The translations under genes were made by a program, and so were the position numbers. Below are positions 7,347-15,792 of a stretch of DNA of 50,168 nt, in pieces. The stretch lies in assembly GCA_021800165.1 (NCBI GenBank), contig JAJYZF010000024.1:1-50168 (forward strand), read 5' to 3'. The notes under the pieces were generated by a model. That model did no database searches and was not told where the DNA came from. It saw only the letters and a program-made list of their open reading frames with translations. The stretch comes from Planctomycetota bacterium. GTDB lineage: Bacteria; Planctomycetota; Phycisphaerae; WQYP01. Within the stretch, counting starts at the first letter, position 1. Each line of letters opens with the position of its first letter.

Positions 7347-9671
7347 TCAATGCTTCCCCGCCGCATACAGGATCATATTCCTGGCCAGCCTCTGCGCCGA
7401 TTTAGGCGAATAGCCCAAAATGCCCCACGTATGCGTTCCCAGCAGGCCGCTGGTGATATCCGCCTGGGAATACACTATCACCCACCGCGTGCCGCGCTTC
7501 AGCCCCAGCAGAGATGGCGTATGCCGCTGACCGTGGCTGGCCACATAAAATTTCCGATAGGTAACGTGGGCCACGTTGACCCCACCCGTAAACTTGCCCG
7601 TTATCAGCGCGGATGTGGGTGGAATATCCGTCAGCGGCGAACCTGGGTAAACCTTACGCACTAATTTTTGAAAGGCGTTGGTAAAGGCGGGTTTGCCGCC
7701 GGTGGCATCGGCCAACAACATTCCGCCGTGATGCAGGTAAGCCCGCAGGGCCGCCACCTGCTTGGCGGTAAAATGAAAATCGCCCGTGCCCGTCATTTCC
7801 GCCAGGGGATATTGGGCCGCCCGCAGGTTCTCCACCGCTACGGTTTTCACCGCCAAGCCCATCTGAAACTTCGCCGCCGCCAGTCGGGCCATTCGTGGCC
7901 AGGCCCCTGGTTCCGCATTCCAGTTGCCCGCGTATTTTACACGGGCCATCGCCAGATGCCTCGCCGGTGGCGTAACGGGCATCGCCACCGCCAGGGATTT
8001 GAGCCGGTCCGCCAGCGCCCTTTTGCCGGTGGCGTAAAAGTACAGGTTGGCGGGAATTTCCCAGTCATCGCGGCGGCTGAACTCCCGGCCCTGCCACGCC
8101 GCGCCCAGATCATGCTCGCAGATGATCCACACATAGCGCACGCCATTGTTGATGCCTACGTAACCATTGGTGTGCCGGGCATGGTACCATGGCTGCATGG
8201 TATAAAGAAAGCTGGTTTTGGAGAGCGTTTTAACCGGATACTTATTTTCCATAACCGCTTTGCCGCAGGCGATCATGGCGTTTTTGAACCTGCTCGATCC
8301 GCCGTCGCCGGAGCATAACACCAATCCGCCCGCCTCCACGTATTGGCGCAACTTCGCGATTTCGCCCGCTGTAAAATGCGGATCTTTATAGCCGGTAATC
8401 AGCAATATGGGAGAATCCAGCCAATCCCGCACCGGTGATTGCACGGAAACCACCTGCCAGTTCAGCGGCGCTTCATAAGTTTTACTCACCCAGGAGGTAA
8501 AATTGGCGGCGTCACGCTGGCGTGCGCTCCACTGGCCGTAGAATTTCTTCGTGTATTGCAGCTTGTTAATCAGCACGGGGTTCAGCCCCCTGTCCAAAAT
8601 CAGCAGGGCATACGCGGTGCCGATGTAGGCATCCTGCGGGCCGTTGTAATCCATGTTGCAGGGCCAACTGCCGTTTGGCTTCTGCTCCGCCAGAAGGGTG
8701 CGGGCAAAGGCCCGGTACCAATTGTGGCCGCCGAAAGTTTGCAGCCCGCTGGCCAGAGCCACCCGTTCGTAGCCGTACATCGCATAAACGTTGTTCAAGG
8801 ATGGAGCAAAATGGGCGTTAATCCAGGCCAGGCCGCGCAGGATATTCTTATCCGGGATGGAATCTAACCTGGGATGTTGCCGCAGAAATTCATCGCAAAT
8901 AAAAAGGCTCGCCACTCCCGCCGGCGTGAACGGCACGGGCCGGTTGGCCACGGCTGGATGCGTACCCGCCAGATGATAGGTCCAAGCCCCATTGGCGTAT
9001 TGGCAACTGCGCCAGTGCTGGGCCGTTAGCCGCCAGTAGCGGCCAGGAATTTCCAGTCCCTGGTGGGCGCAGGCCCATATTCCCAGCAGGCCATATTGGC
9101 TGTTGGAATTATCCCATTTGTCGGGCAGATTTGGGTTGGCCGGCCAGCGCGGCGACATGGCATAACCATACGCTCCATCCCGATGCAGCGAAATCAGCAG
9201 GTAGCGGCGGTCGTGTTCAAGCACGCGGCGGTACGCGGGTTTGTTGGGCAATAATGTGATGGCCGTGGCCTGAAAAGATGCCGCGTAGGTGGTTTTTGGG
9301 TTCAACCGGATGAGAAAATCAATGGCCGTGCGCATTGGCTTGGCGTAGGGGTTCACCTGCGGCAAATGCAGGCTTTGACCCACATCCAGCAACGCTTCCG
9401 TTACCAGCGCGGTTTCGCCGCCGTATTGCGGCACTTCGGGAATAGGTATATTGCCACGGCGGATGCCGGTTTCCCAGCATGGCTTTTGGCTGCCCGGATT
9501 CATATTTTCATGGGCCAGCAGGAAATGCACCCCGCGTTGAATGGCCGACACCACCTTGGCACTCGTAACGGTCCGGGCTCCAGCCAACGCGGGAGCTGTG
9601 GCCCCATACACCACCCCGCAGAGGCTAACCATAAAGGTGCGGCGCAAACCGTTTAGGGCCATGGAATTCAT
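7347..9671 (-). CDS. DUF4159 protein with squalene-cyclase-like N-terminal half
   Basis: With the start at 9671 the protein has 774 residues. A signal peptide (LRRTFMVSLCGVVYGATAPALA) is followed by an alpha/alpha-toroid of the prenyltransferase/squalene-oxidase-repeat type: segments such as GIRRGNIPIPEVPQYGGETAL, DNSNSQYGLLGIWACAH, and LAEQKPNGSW followed by DAYIGTAYALLIL. The C-terminal part holds two DUF4159-like units, one beginning DSPILLITGYKDPHFTAGEI and the other MTGTGDFHFTAKQVAALRAY, each ending in a conserved LADATGG or LCSGDGG type turn. Such proteins are common in planctomycetes, but no reaction has been assigned that I know of. The upstream in-frame extension to 9776 looks non-coding. 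No clear ribosome site is seen at 9671; the ATG at 9662 is an alternative. Confidence 0.8.
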   Translation of the reverse strand: MNSMALNGLRRTFMVSLCGVVYGATAPALAGARTVTSAKVVSAIQRGVHFLLAHENMNPGSQKPCWETGIRRGNIPIPEVPQYGGETALVTEALLDVGQSLHLPQVNPYAKPMRTAIDFLIRLNPKTTYAASFQATAITLLPNKPAYRRVLEHDRRYLLISLHRDGAYGYAMSPRWPANPNLPDKWDNSNSQYGLLGIWACAHQGLEIPGRYWRLTAQHWRSCQYANGAWTYHLAGTHPAVANRPVPFTPAGVASLFICDEFLRQHPRLDSIPDKNILRGLAWINAHFAPSLNNVYAMYGYERVALASGLQTFGGHNWYRAFARTLLAEQKPNGSWPCNMDYNGPQDAYIGTAYALLILDRGLNPVLINKLQYTKKFYGQWSARQRDAANFTSWVSKTYEAPLNWQVVSVQSPVRDWLDSPILLITGYKDPHFTAGEIAKLRQYVEAGGLVLCSGDGGSSRFKNAMIACGKAVMENKYPVKTLSKTSFLYTMQPWYHARHTNGYVGINNGVRYVWIICEHDLGAAWQGREFSRRDDWEIPANLYFYATGKRALADRLKSLAVAMPVTPPARHLAMARVKYAGNWNAEPGAWPRMARLAAAKFQMGLAVKTVAVENLRAAQYPLAEMTGTGDFHFTAKQVAALRAYLHHGGMLLADATGGKPAFTNAFQKLVRKVYPGSPLTDIPPTSALITGKFTGGVNVAHVTYRKFYVASHGQRHTPSLLGLKRGTRWVIVYSQADITSGLLGTHTWGILGYSPKSAQRLARNMILYAAGKH

Positions 9672-9789
9672 TTCTGTGGGTGTGCCAGTGTGTGGGTAGC
9701 GTCCGGATAAAAGGGTTATCCCCTTCGCTTGCCGTCGCGGTTTCTTGGTAGCGGTGCCGATCTTCGGCGATACCAAGCTTCCATCGAAA

Positions 9790-9827
9790 ATAAAAAAAGG
9801 CCAATGCGGTTGTTCCCCGATTGGCCT
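9790..9827 (-). terminator. rho-independent terminator of the PEP-CTERM gene
   Basis: Read on the minus strand, AGGCCAAT and ATTGGCCT (9820-9827 and 9798-9805) form an 8-bp stem with a 14-nt loop, followed at once by TTTTTTATTTT. This is a textbook intrinsic terminator about 50 bp downstream of the PEP-CTERM stop codon and upstream of the DUF4159 start, so it separates the two transcription units. Confidence 0.85.
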
Positions 9828-9877
9828 GGTTTTATCACCGCGTCGATCAAGCGGCGGCTTGGCATTGCGTGGCGGGT

Positions 9878-10759
9878 TCAGGCTTTTTTCCAGCGCTTGC
9901 CCAAAACCAAAATTCCCGTACCCAGCACGGCCATCAGGCCCAGCGTGGCGGGTTCCGGCACCACCTGCACAATTTGGATGGCGTTAATCGCGGGGACGTT
10001 GGTGCTGTCGTAGGCCGCTACGGCGAAGCTGGATCCCGTGATATTGGTAAACTCGGCGTAATCGCCAAGGGGTGTCGGACTGGCCGAACTCGTGCTGGTG
10101 GCTTGCGTGAAAGTAAACGGGTTCGTTGTGCCATCAATATACCCGCTCCCGACGGGGTTGGGACTGGTTTCGTATACGACATCACCGGGTGCCGCGCCTG
10201 GTGTGAAGCCAAGCGGATTGCCCGTTGCCGTTCCGATGGCAGTTTCGACGGTATCTCCCGAATGGATTACAAGCGTGTAAACATAAACGTCGTAGAGAGT
10301 ATAAGGAATATTCGAGAGCGAGACAATTACCGGGCCAGGGGACGTTTTGACGAAAATTGCCCCGTTCATCATGAGCTGATTACCGTTGCTGGAGTTAGCG
10401 CCGCCGCCGACCACCGCCGTGATGTCGTATGCGTCGCTTGTCAACACCGTGCCCGTCACTGAGGTGGAGGCGCCGCTGGAATCCACGATCGGCGAGGTTG
10501 ATCCCAAATTGTTGGGGCTTGGTGGTAGCCCGTAGTTCTGAGTGCCACCCGCGTTATTGGTCGTGTAGTTCTCGTTATTCCAGTTTTTCTGGGCTACCAC
10601 GCCCGCGGACTGCGTGCTGCCGAGTTGGTCGTTCGCAGCGACGTTATTCGTGCCGAAGCTGATGCCAATGCTATTGGCGTGGGCTGCCAACGGCACGCTG
10701 CCCAATGTCGCCGCGATGGCCGCTGCCGCGATAAGAGAAAAACCTGTCTTGGAAACCAT
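9878..10759 (-). CDS. PEP-CTERM sorting-domain protein
   Basis: A 293-residue exported protein. The ATG at 10759 has a strong AGGAGGTG ribosome site 4-5 nt upstream. The N-terminal signal peptide is MVSKTGFSLIAAAAIAATLG, ending near AAHANS. The body is rich in Asn, Ser, Thr and Gly, with repetitive beta-type sequence and no catalytic motif I recognise. The C-terminus is VVPEPATLGLMAVLGTGILV, followed by a short hydrophobic run and a basic tail (GKRWKKA): the tripartite PEP-CTERM signal recognised by exosortase/EpsH systems in bacteria that make extracellular polysaccharide. No exosortase gene lies in this window. The unit has its own terminator and a possible promoter. Confidence 0.9.
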   Translation of the reverse strand: MVSKTGFSLIAAAAIAATLGSVPLAAHANSIGISFGTNNVAANDQLGSTQSAGVVAQKNWNNENYTTNNAGGTQNYGLPPSPNNLGSTSPIVDSSGASTSVTGTVLTSDAYDITAVVGGGANSSNGNQLMMNGAIFVKTSPGPVIVSLSNIPYTLYDVYVYTLVIHSGDTVETAIGTATGNPLGFTPGAAPGDVVYETSPNPVGSGYIDGTTNPFTFTQATSTSSASPTPLGDYAEFTNITGSSFAVAAYDSTNVPAINAIQIVQVVPEPATLGLMAVLGTGILVLGKRWKKA

Positions 10760-10998
10760 AAAACACCTCCTGAAAAAATCGGCTCTTGCACTCAAAAGAA
10801 AACACATCCTTCAAGCCAGACCGGTATGTTGTTATCATCCTCATGGGCCATTGGCCCGCGTTTGAAAACGGCCAAAGCCAAACTCCGCCAAAACCGGGCG
10901 GGTTGCGGGACACCTGCAACCGTGCAAGTGCTAAAAGCCTTTGGACCTGGCCACGCGTTCGTCCGCGTTTATGCCATCCCGCCAACTTCATGGTTTTT

Positions 10999-11027
10999 AT
11001 TGTCGCCGGTTCGCGGTCTGTAGTCAA
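10999..11027 (-). promoter_or_regulatory. possible sigma-70-type promoter for the PEP-CTERM gene
   Basis: On the minus strand TTGACT (11022-11027) and GACAAT (10999-11004) are separated by exactly 17 bp. They match five and four of six consensus positions. Transcription would begin near 10992 and give an unusually long leader of about 230 nt before the ATG. Confidence 0.35.
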
Positions 11028-11322
11028 TAAATAAAATGTGCTATATTGCGCAGATTATACCCTTGTAACCCATGATTCGCGTGCGTGTCCCATAACCATA
11101 ACCTTACGATAGCCTCCGCCGGCACAGGATGGCAGCGGCAGGCCCGATGGAAGGCCAGTCACGGCTGCCCCCCCCCCGATATCCCGGAATCGCCCCGCCC
11201 CCGGGGCAGGAAACAACGCCAAACCGGACAGGCGGCTTTTCCCCATCCTCCTCTCCAGCCCGTGGGCCATCTTGTATCTTCGTTTTCAACACGCGTCGCC
11301 CCCTGCCGACGGTCATCGGAGT

Positions 11323-11338
11323 TGTGGCTTCGGCCACA
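11323..11338 (-). terminator. hairpin just downstream of the sulfatase gene
   Basis: TGTGGC and GCCACA form a perfect 6-bp stem closing a four-base loop, CGAA as read on the minus strand, only 2 nt after the sulfatase stop codon. There is no T-run, so it may stabilise the 3' end or act as a weak terminator. Confidence 0.35.
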
Positions 11339-11340
11339 GC

Positions 11341-12708
11341 CTACATATTCTCTTCCTTTGCATCCACTTTGTACCATTGGTCCACACGGGTCCAATCGGC
11401 GGGTCTGGGTGGGGCGGGTTCAATAATCGGCTTGGCCTCGCCGGCCTCCACCATGCGCCGGATCAACCGTTGCCGCAATCGCTCCGCCACCCCCTGATGC
11501 GATTGGGTACCCGCCAGATTATTCAGTTCCGCCGGGTCTTCCGTCAGATTGTACAAATACTCTTCCACGTACTTGGGCGACCCGCGATCTTTCCACGCAT
11601 TTTTATCCGGGGCGGTTACGCCATACTTCCAGCGCCCGGTACGTATCGCCCTGCCCACTTGCGATTCGCTGATCTGAATAAACACATCGTCTGGCCAGTG
11701 GCGGCCTTGGCCGCGCAACAACGGCAAAAACGACCGGCCCTGCATGGAGTCCGGAATTGCCAATCCCGCCGCATCCAGCAACGTGGGCGGAAGGTCGATC
11801 AGGCTTACCAATTCCGAAATGCGGCCGCCGCCCGCAAACGGCCCTCCGCCAATCGCCGTCGGCACACGGATGGAGCTTTCGTGACAACTGCGTTTGTATT
11901 CTTCATTGCGGGTTTTGAAATGGCATCCATGATCGGAGGTAAACAACAGGATGGTGTTGTTATCCAGTTCCAGACTTTTAAGCGCCTCACGAATGCGCCC
12001 CAGCCCTTCATCCAGCCGCTTGACCATTCCCCAATACCCGCCCAGATCCCGGGCCGCGGTGCCGCCTAACGCCGCCAGATCAGGCGGAGTCCATCGCCCC
12101 TGATAACGCTCCCGATAGCCATCCGGCGCGGGGAAACTGTCGTAATGGTTCTGGTGATGCGGTTCCACAAAGGAAAGGAACAAAAAAAAAGGCTGCTTCT
12201 GATGGGCATCAATAAATCGAACCGCCGCTTCGGTCAGGCCATCCACGCGGTACCCGGGCAAGCGCACCCGCTTACCTTGGCCATCAAAAAGTTCGCAGCG
12301 GTACGAATCGGATGTGAATTCCAGCAGATTCGCCGCCAGCCAATACTGATATCCGCCGCGTTGCCGCGTCGGCACCGGATCCTGGTCCGCCAAATGCCAC
12401 TTGCCGATGTAGCCCGTGGTATAGCCCGCGGCATTAAAATAATGGGCCAGCATCTTTTGCCCTGCCGGGGGGGGGATGCTGTTAAGAAAGCAGCCGGTGG
12501 TGGTGGCATAGAGTCCCGTTTGCAGGCAACTGCGCGCCGGCCCGCACACCGGTTGGCAGGTAAACGAATTGAATACGTGAGTTCCCTCGGACGCCATGCG
12601 ATCAAAATTTGGCGTCAAATCCAGCGGATTGCCATGCGCGCCTGTGCTGTCCCACCGTTGTTGATCGGTAAAAAATACCACAATATTCGGATGGTTCGCT
12701 TTTTTCAT
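11341..12708 (-). CDS. type I sulfatase (arylsulfatase family)
   Basis: A 455-residue sulfatase. The metal-binding start PNIVVFFTDQQRWDSTG gives Asp15. The formylglycine motif is CQPVCGPARSCLQTGLY, with Cys55 in C-X-P-A-R context, the form matured by a formylglycine-generating enzyme. GYIGKWHL carries the conserved Lys/His, and LLFTSDHGCHF the C-terminal metal ligands. It would hydrolyse a sulfate ester, most probably on a sulfated polysaccharide; the exact substrate cannot be read from the sequence. No signal peptide is evident at the ATG, so export is unclear. It follows the nucleoside-hydrolase-like gene after 48 bp on the same strand, with AAGG about 8 nt before the ATG, and the two are probably co-transcribed. 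Confidence 0.92.
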   Translation of the reverse strand: MKKANHPNIVVFFTDQQRWDSTGAHGNPLDLTPNFDRMASEGTHVFNSFTCQPVCGPARSCLQTGLYATTTGCFLNSIPPPAGQKMLAHYFNAAGYTTGYIGKWHLADQDPVPTRQRGGYQYWLAANLLEFTSDSYRCELFDGQGKRVRLPGYRVDGLTEAAVRFIDAHQKQPFFLFLSFVEPHHQNHYDSFPAPDGYRERYQGRWTPPDLAALGGTAARDLGGYWGMVKRLDEGLGRIREALKSLELDNNTILLFTSDHGCHFKTRNEEYKRSCHESSIRVPTAIGGGPFAGGGRISELVSLIDLPPTLLDAAGLAIPDSMQGRSFLPLLRGQGRHWPDDVFIQISESQVGRAIRTGRWKYGVTAPDKNAWKDRGSPKYVEEYLYNLTEDPAELNNLAGTQSHQGVAERLRQRLIRRMVEAGEAKPIIEPAPPRPADWTRVDQWYKVDAKEENM

Positions 12709-12756
12709 ACTCAGCCTTTCACACCATGGCCTGTTGCCGACCGCACCCCTCGCCCC

Positions 12757-13815
12757 TTACGGCGTAAACCCCTGATAAAGCGCCGGCAAAGCCTCCCGCA
12801 AGGCGGCCTCGTTGGCGCGGGCGTCGCCCCGATCATAAAGATAACAAGAGGTGGGGGATCTGGTAAACGTAAAATCAAAATCTCCGTCGTCACGCACGTT
12901 CAGATGTACGGGCCGTAGGTCCGACGGCAAGCCGGGGTTGCGTCCGGCTTCCGGCACCGGCATGAGTCGAAACCCCTCCTGACATTTGACCAGACGCCGC
13001 CCGGTCAGCGTCTGCCAGATGGCGGTTTCCCAGACCCGGTGTTCGGTTTTGTACATGCCTTCCATGATCTCCGCCGGCAAGTCCTCATCCATCGCGCGTA
13101 AAAAATCCATCCGAGCGATGCGCCCGAAGGCAAACCCCAAATAGCGCCGCAGACGCGGTTCCATGCCGCGGATAAATTCCAGATTCGGCAGATTCCAATA
13201 CGTGTTGTGTTGGCCGTAGGAAAACGGCCCCTCGCTGGTGGCGCACGGGTACAAGGCAATGGGTAAATCCGAGCGGAGCAGGCGCGCAAAAGCGTACGGA
13301 TCCAATGCCACATTCCATTCCAGGTATCCGCCCGGAGCCGCCCCCGCGGATAAATGCAGCCGCCGCACCTTTTGCCTCAGCAACTCGGGTTGGCGGTTCC
13401 AGGCCGCGGCAATGGCCCGCGCCGAGCTGAAGCATAAAATGTCCACGGGTTCCGCGGAATCTCGCAGCGTTTCCAGAATCAGTTCCACCCCCGCCTGGCC
13501 GAACCGCGGCCCGTCGATCATCGGGTCCGTCCCGGATCGCATCTGGTAAAACGGCCCCGCCGCCACGGGCACACGCCGCCCGAAAATATAATTCAGTTGC
13601 GTCACGGGTATAAAACCCGGATCACGCGGGCCGCTGGCATCCGAATAAAAACCCGCTTGAGTGGAGCGTTGCCGAAACCGTTCGGTAACATCCAGAATAA
13701 CCGCCCGCAACTCCACTTCCGGCAGGGCGTAAGCCGCGACCAAATCAAAATTATCCCCGCAATCCTGGTATGGATGATACAGATCGGTGACATCAATAAT
13801 GGGTATTTTGTTCAT
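12757..13815 (-). CDS. nucleoside-hydrolase-like protein
   Basis: I start this 352-residue protein at the ATG at 13815, since the upstream extension to 14025 has no protein-like character. The N-terminus, KIPIIDVTDLYHPYQDCGDN followed by FDLVAAYALP, corresponds to the calcium-binding aspartate cluster of the inosine-uridine nucleoside hydrolase fold, though the usual DTDPGxDD is altered. Further on, VDILCFSSARAIAAAWNRQP and YLEWNVALDPYAFARLL followed by LPIALYPC resemble the family's central and C-terminal motifs. Similar divergent proteins may act on glycosides other than nucleosides. It is the upstream gene of a two-gene unit with the sulfatase, which suggests a role in glycan or nucleoside salvage rather than housekeeping. 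No good ribosome site is seen. Confidence 0.65.
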   Translation of the reverse strand: MNKIPIIDVTDLYHPYQDCGDNFDLVAAYALPEVELRAVILDVTERFRQRSTQAGFYSDASGPRDPGFIPVTQLNYIFGRRVPVAAGPFYQMRSGTDPMIDGPRFGQAGVELILETLRDSAEPVDILCFSSARAIAAAWNRQPELLRQKVRRLHLSAGAAPGGYLEWNVALDPYAFARLLRSDLPIALYPCATSEGPFSYGQHNTYWNLPNLEFIRGMEPRLRRYLGFAFGRIARMDFLRAMDEDLPAEIMEGMYKTEHRVWETAIWQTLTGRRLVKCQEGFRLMPVPEAGRNPGLPSDLRPVHLNVRDDGDFDFTFTRSPTSCYLYDRGDARANEAALREALPALYQGFTP

Positions 13816-14036
13816 GCCGAATCTGATTATCGCCCCACTGGCCGCCCCATGCAATAAATAGATTGTATTATTTTGCGCCAAATGTCTCTTCCAGATCGCA
13901 GCACGCCGGGCCCCGCGCACCGGCCGATCACCGGCGGGTGAGAGCACCATGAGCGGATTCGGAAAACTCCTCGGACGACGCTTGGGGGGCACTGCCGCCC
14001 GGCAGGCCACGAAAAGATACCACAATCTGACCCCGC

Positions 14037-14450
14037 ATGGGCGCAGCCGGCACTCCGCATATCATTGCAGGCTGTCCTGCGGTATCACCACCGCCAAGAC
14101 GTTCCGCCGATACGCCGCAGCCTCGCCTGCAAGGCCAACCTGCCGGCAAGCAGGTATGCAAGATAATGGATACCGCGTGCAAGGTGATGCCGGCCGAACT
14201 TGCCGGCACCGGCATACCTTATCTTGGCGATGCCGTCCGCCGCGCTGATTTTGATAATCTGCGGCACACCTACATGACCCGGCTGGTGAGAAGCAATGCC
14301 GCGGTCCGGGCTTACACGGGGGTAGCGCGCCTTAGCACGCCATCCCTGGCCCTTGCCGTCTCCTTGCACATCGGCCTGGCCGAAATGGCGAACTCCGGCG
14401 AAATGAGAGCCGCTACGTGTGGCCATGAGCAACCCCGCGTGAATTGTTGA
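14037..14450 (+). pseudogene. remnant of a tyrosine recombinase (phage-type integrase), C-terminal part
   Basis: The frame from about 14140 to 14420 reads CKVMPAELAGTGIPYLGDAV, then DFDNLRHTYMTRLVRSNAAV and ARLSTPSLALAVSLHIGLAEM. This aligns by eye with the C-terminal half of planctomycete integrases, where box II is normally FHxLRHTF and the end is ARHSTxxLTxxxYxHxGL. The key residues are lost: His of HxxR is Asp, His of ARHS is Leu, and the catalytic Tyr position is Ser. The N-terminal domain is missing. It sits immediately at the 3' side of tRNA-Arg, the normal place for an integrated element's integrase. The flanking 13816-14036 holds nothing I recognise. Confidence 0.6.
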
Positions 14451-14482
14451 GCAAAGCCAATGTTTACAGGATAAATGCGAAG

Positions 14483-14556
14483 TGCGCCCGGCAGGAGTCG
14501 AACCTGCAACCTTCGGATTCGTAGTCCGACGCTCTATCCAATTGAGCTACGAGCGC
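14483..14556 (-). tRNA. tRNA-Arg (anticodon ACG)
   Basis: The minus strand folds as a full cloverleaf. The acceptor arms GCGCTCG and CGGGCGC pair with one U-G wobble. The anticodon stem TCGGA/TCCGA closes the loop CTACGAA, giving anticodon ACG, and the T-arm contains GGTTCGACTCC. The 3' CCA is not encoded. The recombinase remnant lies just beyond its 3' end. Confidence 0.97.
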
Positions 14557-14697
14557 GATTGCCGCCGCTGGACGGCGAACCAACTATTATCCGGAATTTC
14601 CTTCCAAACGCAACAAAGTCGCCACACGGGCGGGATGGAGTCCGAATCGCGCTGGATGTTCTCGCTGAGGGCGATCCGCCGGTCAGAAGAGAGCCGG

Positions 14698-15654
14698 TTA
14701 AACCAACGGTCGGCCTGCCAATTTTTCCAACACGCGCAGCGGGGACTGCTGCGGCTGAGCCATCGACTCCACCGGCAGCAGATAAGTTTGCTCCAGCAAA
14801 TATTGCCCCGCATCCACCGCATGGAGAACTTCATCCGTAAAGCATATCCAGGTACTATGCGCGGGGAAGCTAAAGCTGTATTGGGTGGCGTGCTTTTGAT
14901 ATTCATCGTCCAACTTGCCGGCATCGTGAAGAGCCAGCATGTAATGGTCATAATCCGTTCGCCAAGATTTGGTGACCCGCAATAAATACATCAACTCGCG
15001 GCTGCCGACCATCGGCCGCTGGAGGCGTGGCATAAATTTCGCCGCAAAGCCGGCAAACGGCTCGCCAATGCGCCAATCCCTGCCTTTACCTTCAGGATTG
15101 ACGTTACAAAATACACGGATGATGCGCTTGCCGCCCGATGGCCGGGAAGGGAAAGAATCCGGATGCAGCCGGGTATCATCCTTGGTGATCTTGGTTGGCC
15201 GGCCCTTAATTTCCACCGGACGAAAGCTGGTGCGTCCCCGGATCAGTCCCAGAGCATAGGTGGGCAACAAGTTATGCATCAGAGTGCGTGTGGCATCGGC
15301 ATAGCGCTGCAGCAGTGCGGCCAGTTCATCGCGCAGCGCCGAATCGCCCTTCATGCCGCGGATATCCCTGTGTGCGGCGTCGTAACTGATGTTTTTGGCA
15401 CTGCCATTACTCCACACCGGGGTGAGAAGTTTTTTCTCCGCGTCCCGGAAGGTGAAATCAAGCTGTGGCAAAAAGACCACCTTGCCGCTTTCCATCGCGG
15501 CCAAGGCCGCGGTGCGCTCTTCCGGGCCGAATTCGGCGGTCCAACTCTTGGTGTTGATGGTTACCAGACAATCCATGGTGCCACTCCAATCCAAATCGAC
15601 GGCGTACAGTGTAGCATCGGTTGCTGGTCTCTCAAACTGCCCCTGATCCCCCAC
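14698..15654 (-). CDS. Kdo hydroxylase-like Fe(II)/2-oxoglutarate dioxygenase
   Basis: A protein of up to 318 residues. The central segment RLHPDSFPSRPSGGKRIIRV, followed by FCNVNPEGKGRDWRIGEPF, resembles the bacterial 3-deoxy-D-manno-oct-2-ulosonic acid (Kdo) 3-hydroxylases that modify lipopolysaccharide inner core. His-Pro-Asp in this stretch supplies the HxD iron ligands, and a distal His is probably that of DEVLHAVDAGQ. It would act at the cytoplasmic face on Kdo-lipid A. It fits with lpxA elsewhere in the window. The start is uncertain: GTG at 15654 has no clear ribosome site, and the ATG at 15576 is an alternative. The assignment rests on remembered family motifs, so confidence is moderate. 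Confidence 0.75.
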   Translation of the reverse strand: MGDQGQFERPATDATLYAVDLDWSGTMDCLVTINTKSWTAEFGPEERTAALAAMESGKVVFLPQLDFTFRDAEKKLLTPVWSNGSAKNISYDAAHRDIRGMKGDSALRDELAALLQRYADATRTLMHNLLPTYALGLIRGRTSFRPVEIKGRPTKITKDDTRLHPDSFPSRPSGGKRIIRVFCNVNPEGKGRDWRIGEPFAGFAAKFMPRLQRPMVGSRELMYLLRVTKSWRTDYDHYMLALHDAGKLDDEYQKHATQYSFSFPAHSTWICFTDEVLHAVDAGQYLLEQTYLLPVESMAQPQQSPLRVLEKLAGRPLV

Positions 15655-15722
15655 GCCGGAGCTGCAACGTTGCCTTTTGGCCCCCCAAGCGGATAGAGTA
15701 GTGGGTAATGAACGCGGGCGAC

Positions 15723-15769
15723 CGGGCGATCCGGATCAGCACGATGACGGTCATGGTGCCAATCGCCCG
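15723..15769. repeat. 8-bp inverted repeat upstream of the SDR gene
   Basis: CGGGCGAT (15723-15730) and ATCGCCCG (15762-15769) are perfect inverted copies 31 nt apart, in the 138-bp space between the divergent Kdo hydroxylase-like and SDR genes. They could be regulator half-sites; nothing else supports that. Confidence 0.3.
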
Positions 15770-15792
15770 CCGGCGAACTACAGGAGCCAAGG

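Larger units (their letters stand above)
10760..11340. other. 580-bp intergenic region without a convincing gene
   Basis: Apart from the PEP-CTERM ribosome site, the candidate promoter above and a hairpin beside the sulfatase stop, I see no gene. Several open frames cross it on both strands, but none has recognisable sequence or a good ribosome site. It contains a run of ten C at 11168-11177. Confidence 0.4.

Noticed and set aside
11168..11177. Run of ten C
   Set aside because: Lies in non-coding sequence with no gene to switch; noted only as a possible assembly weak point.
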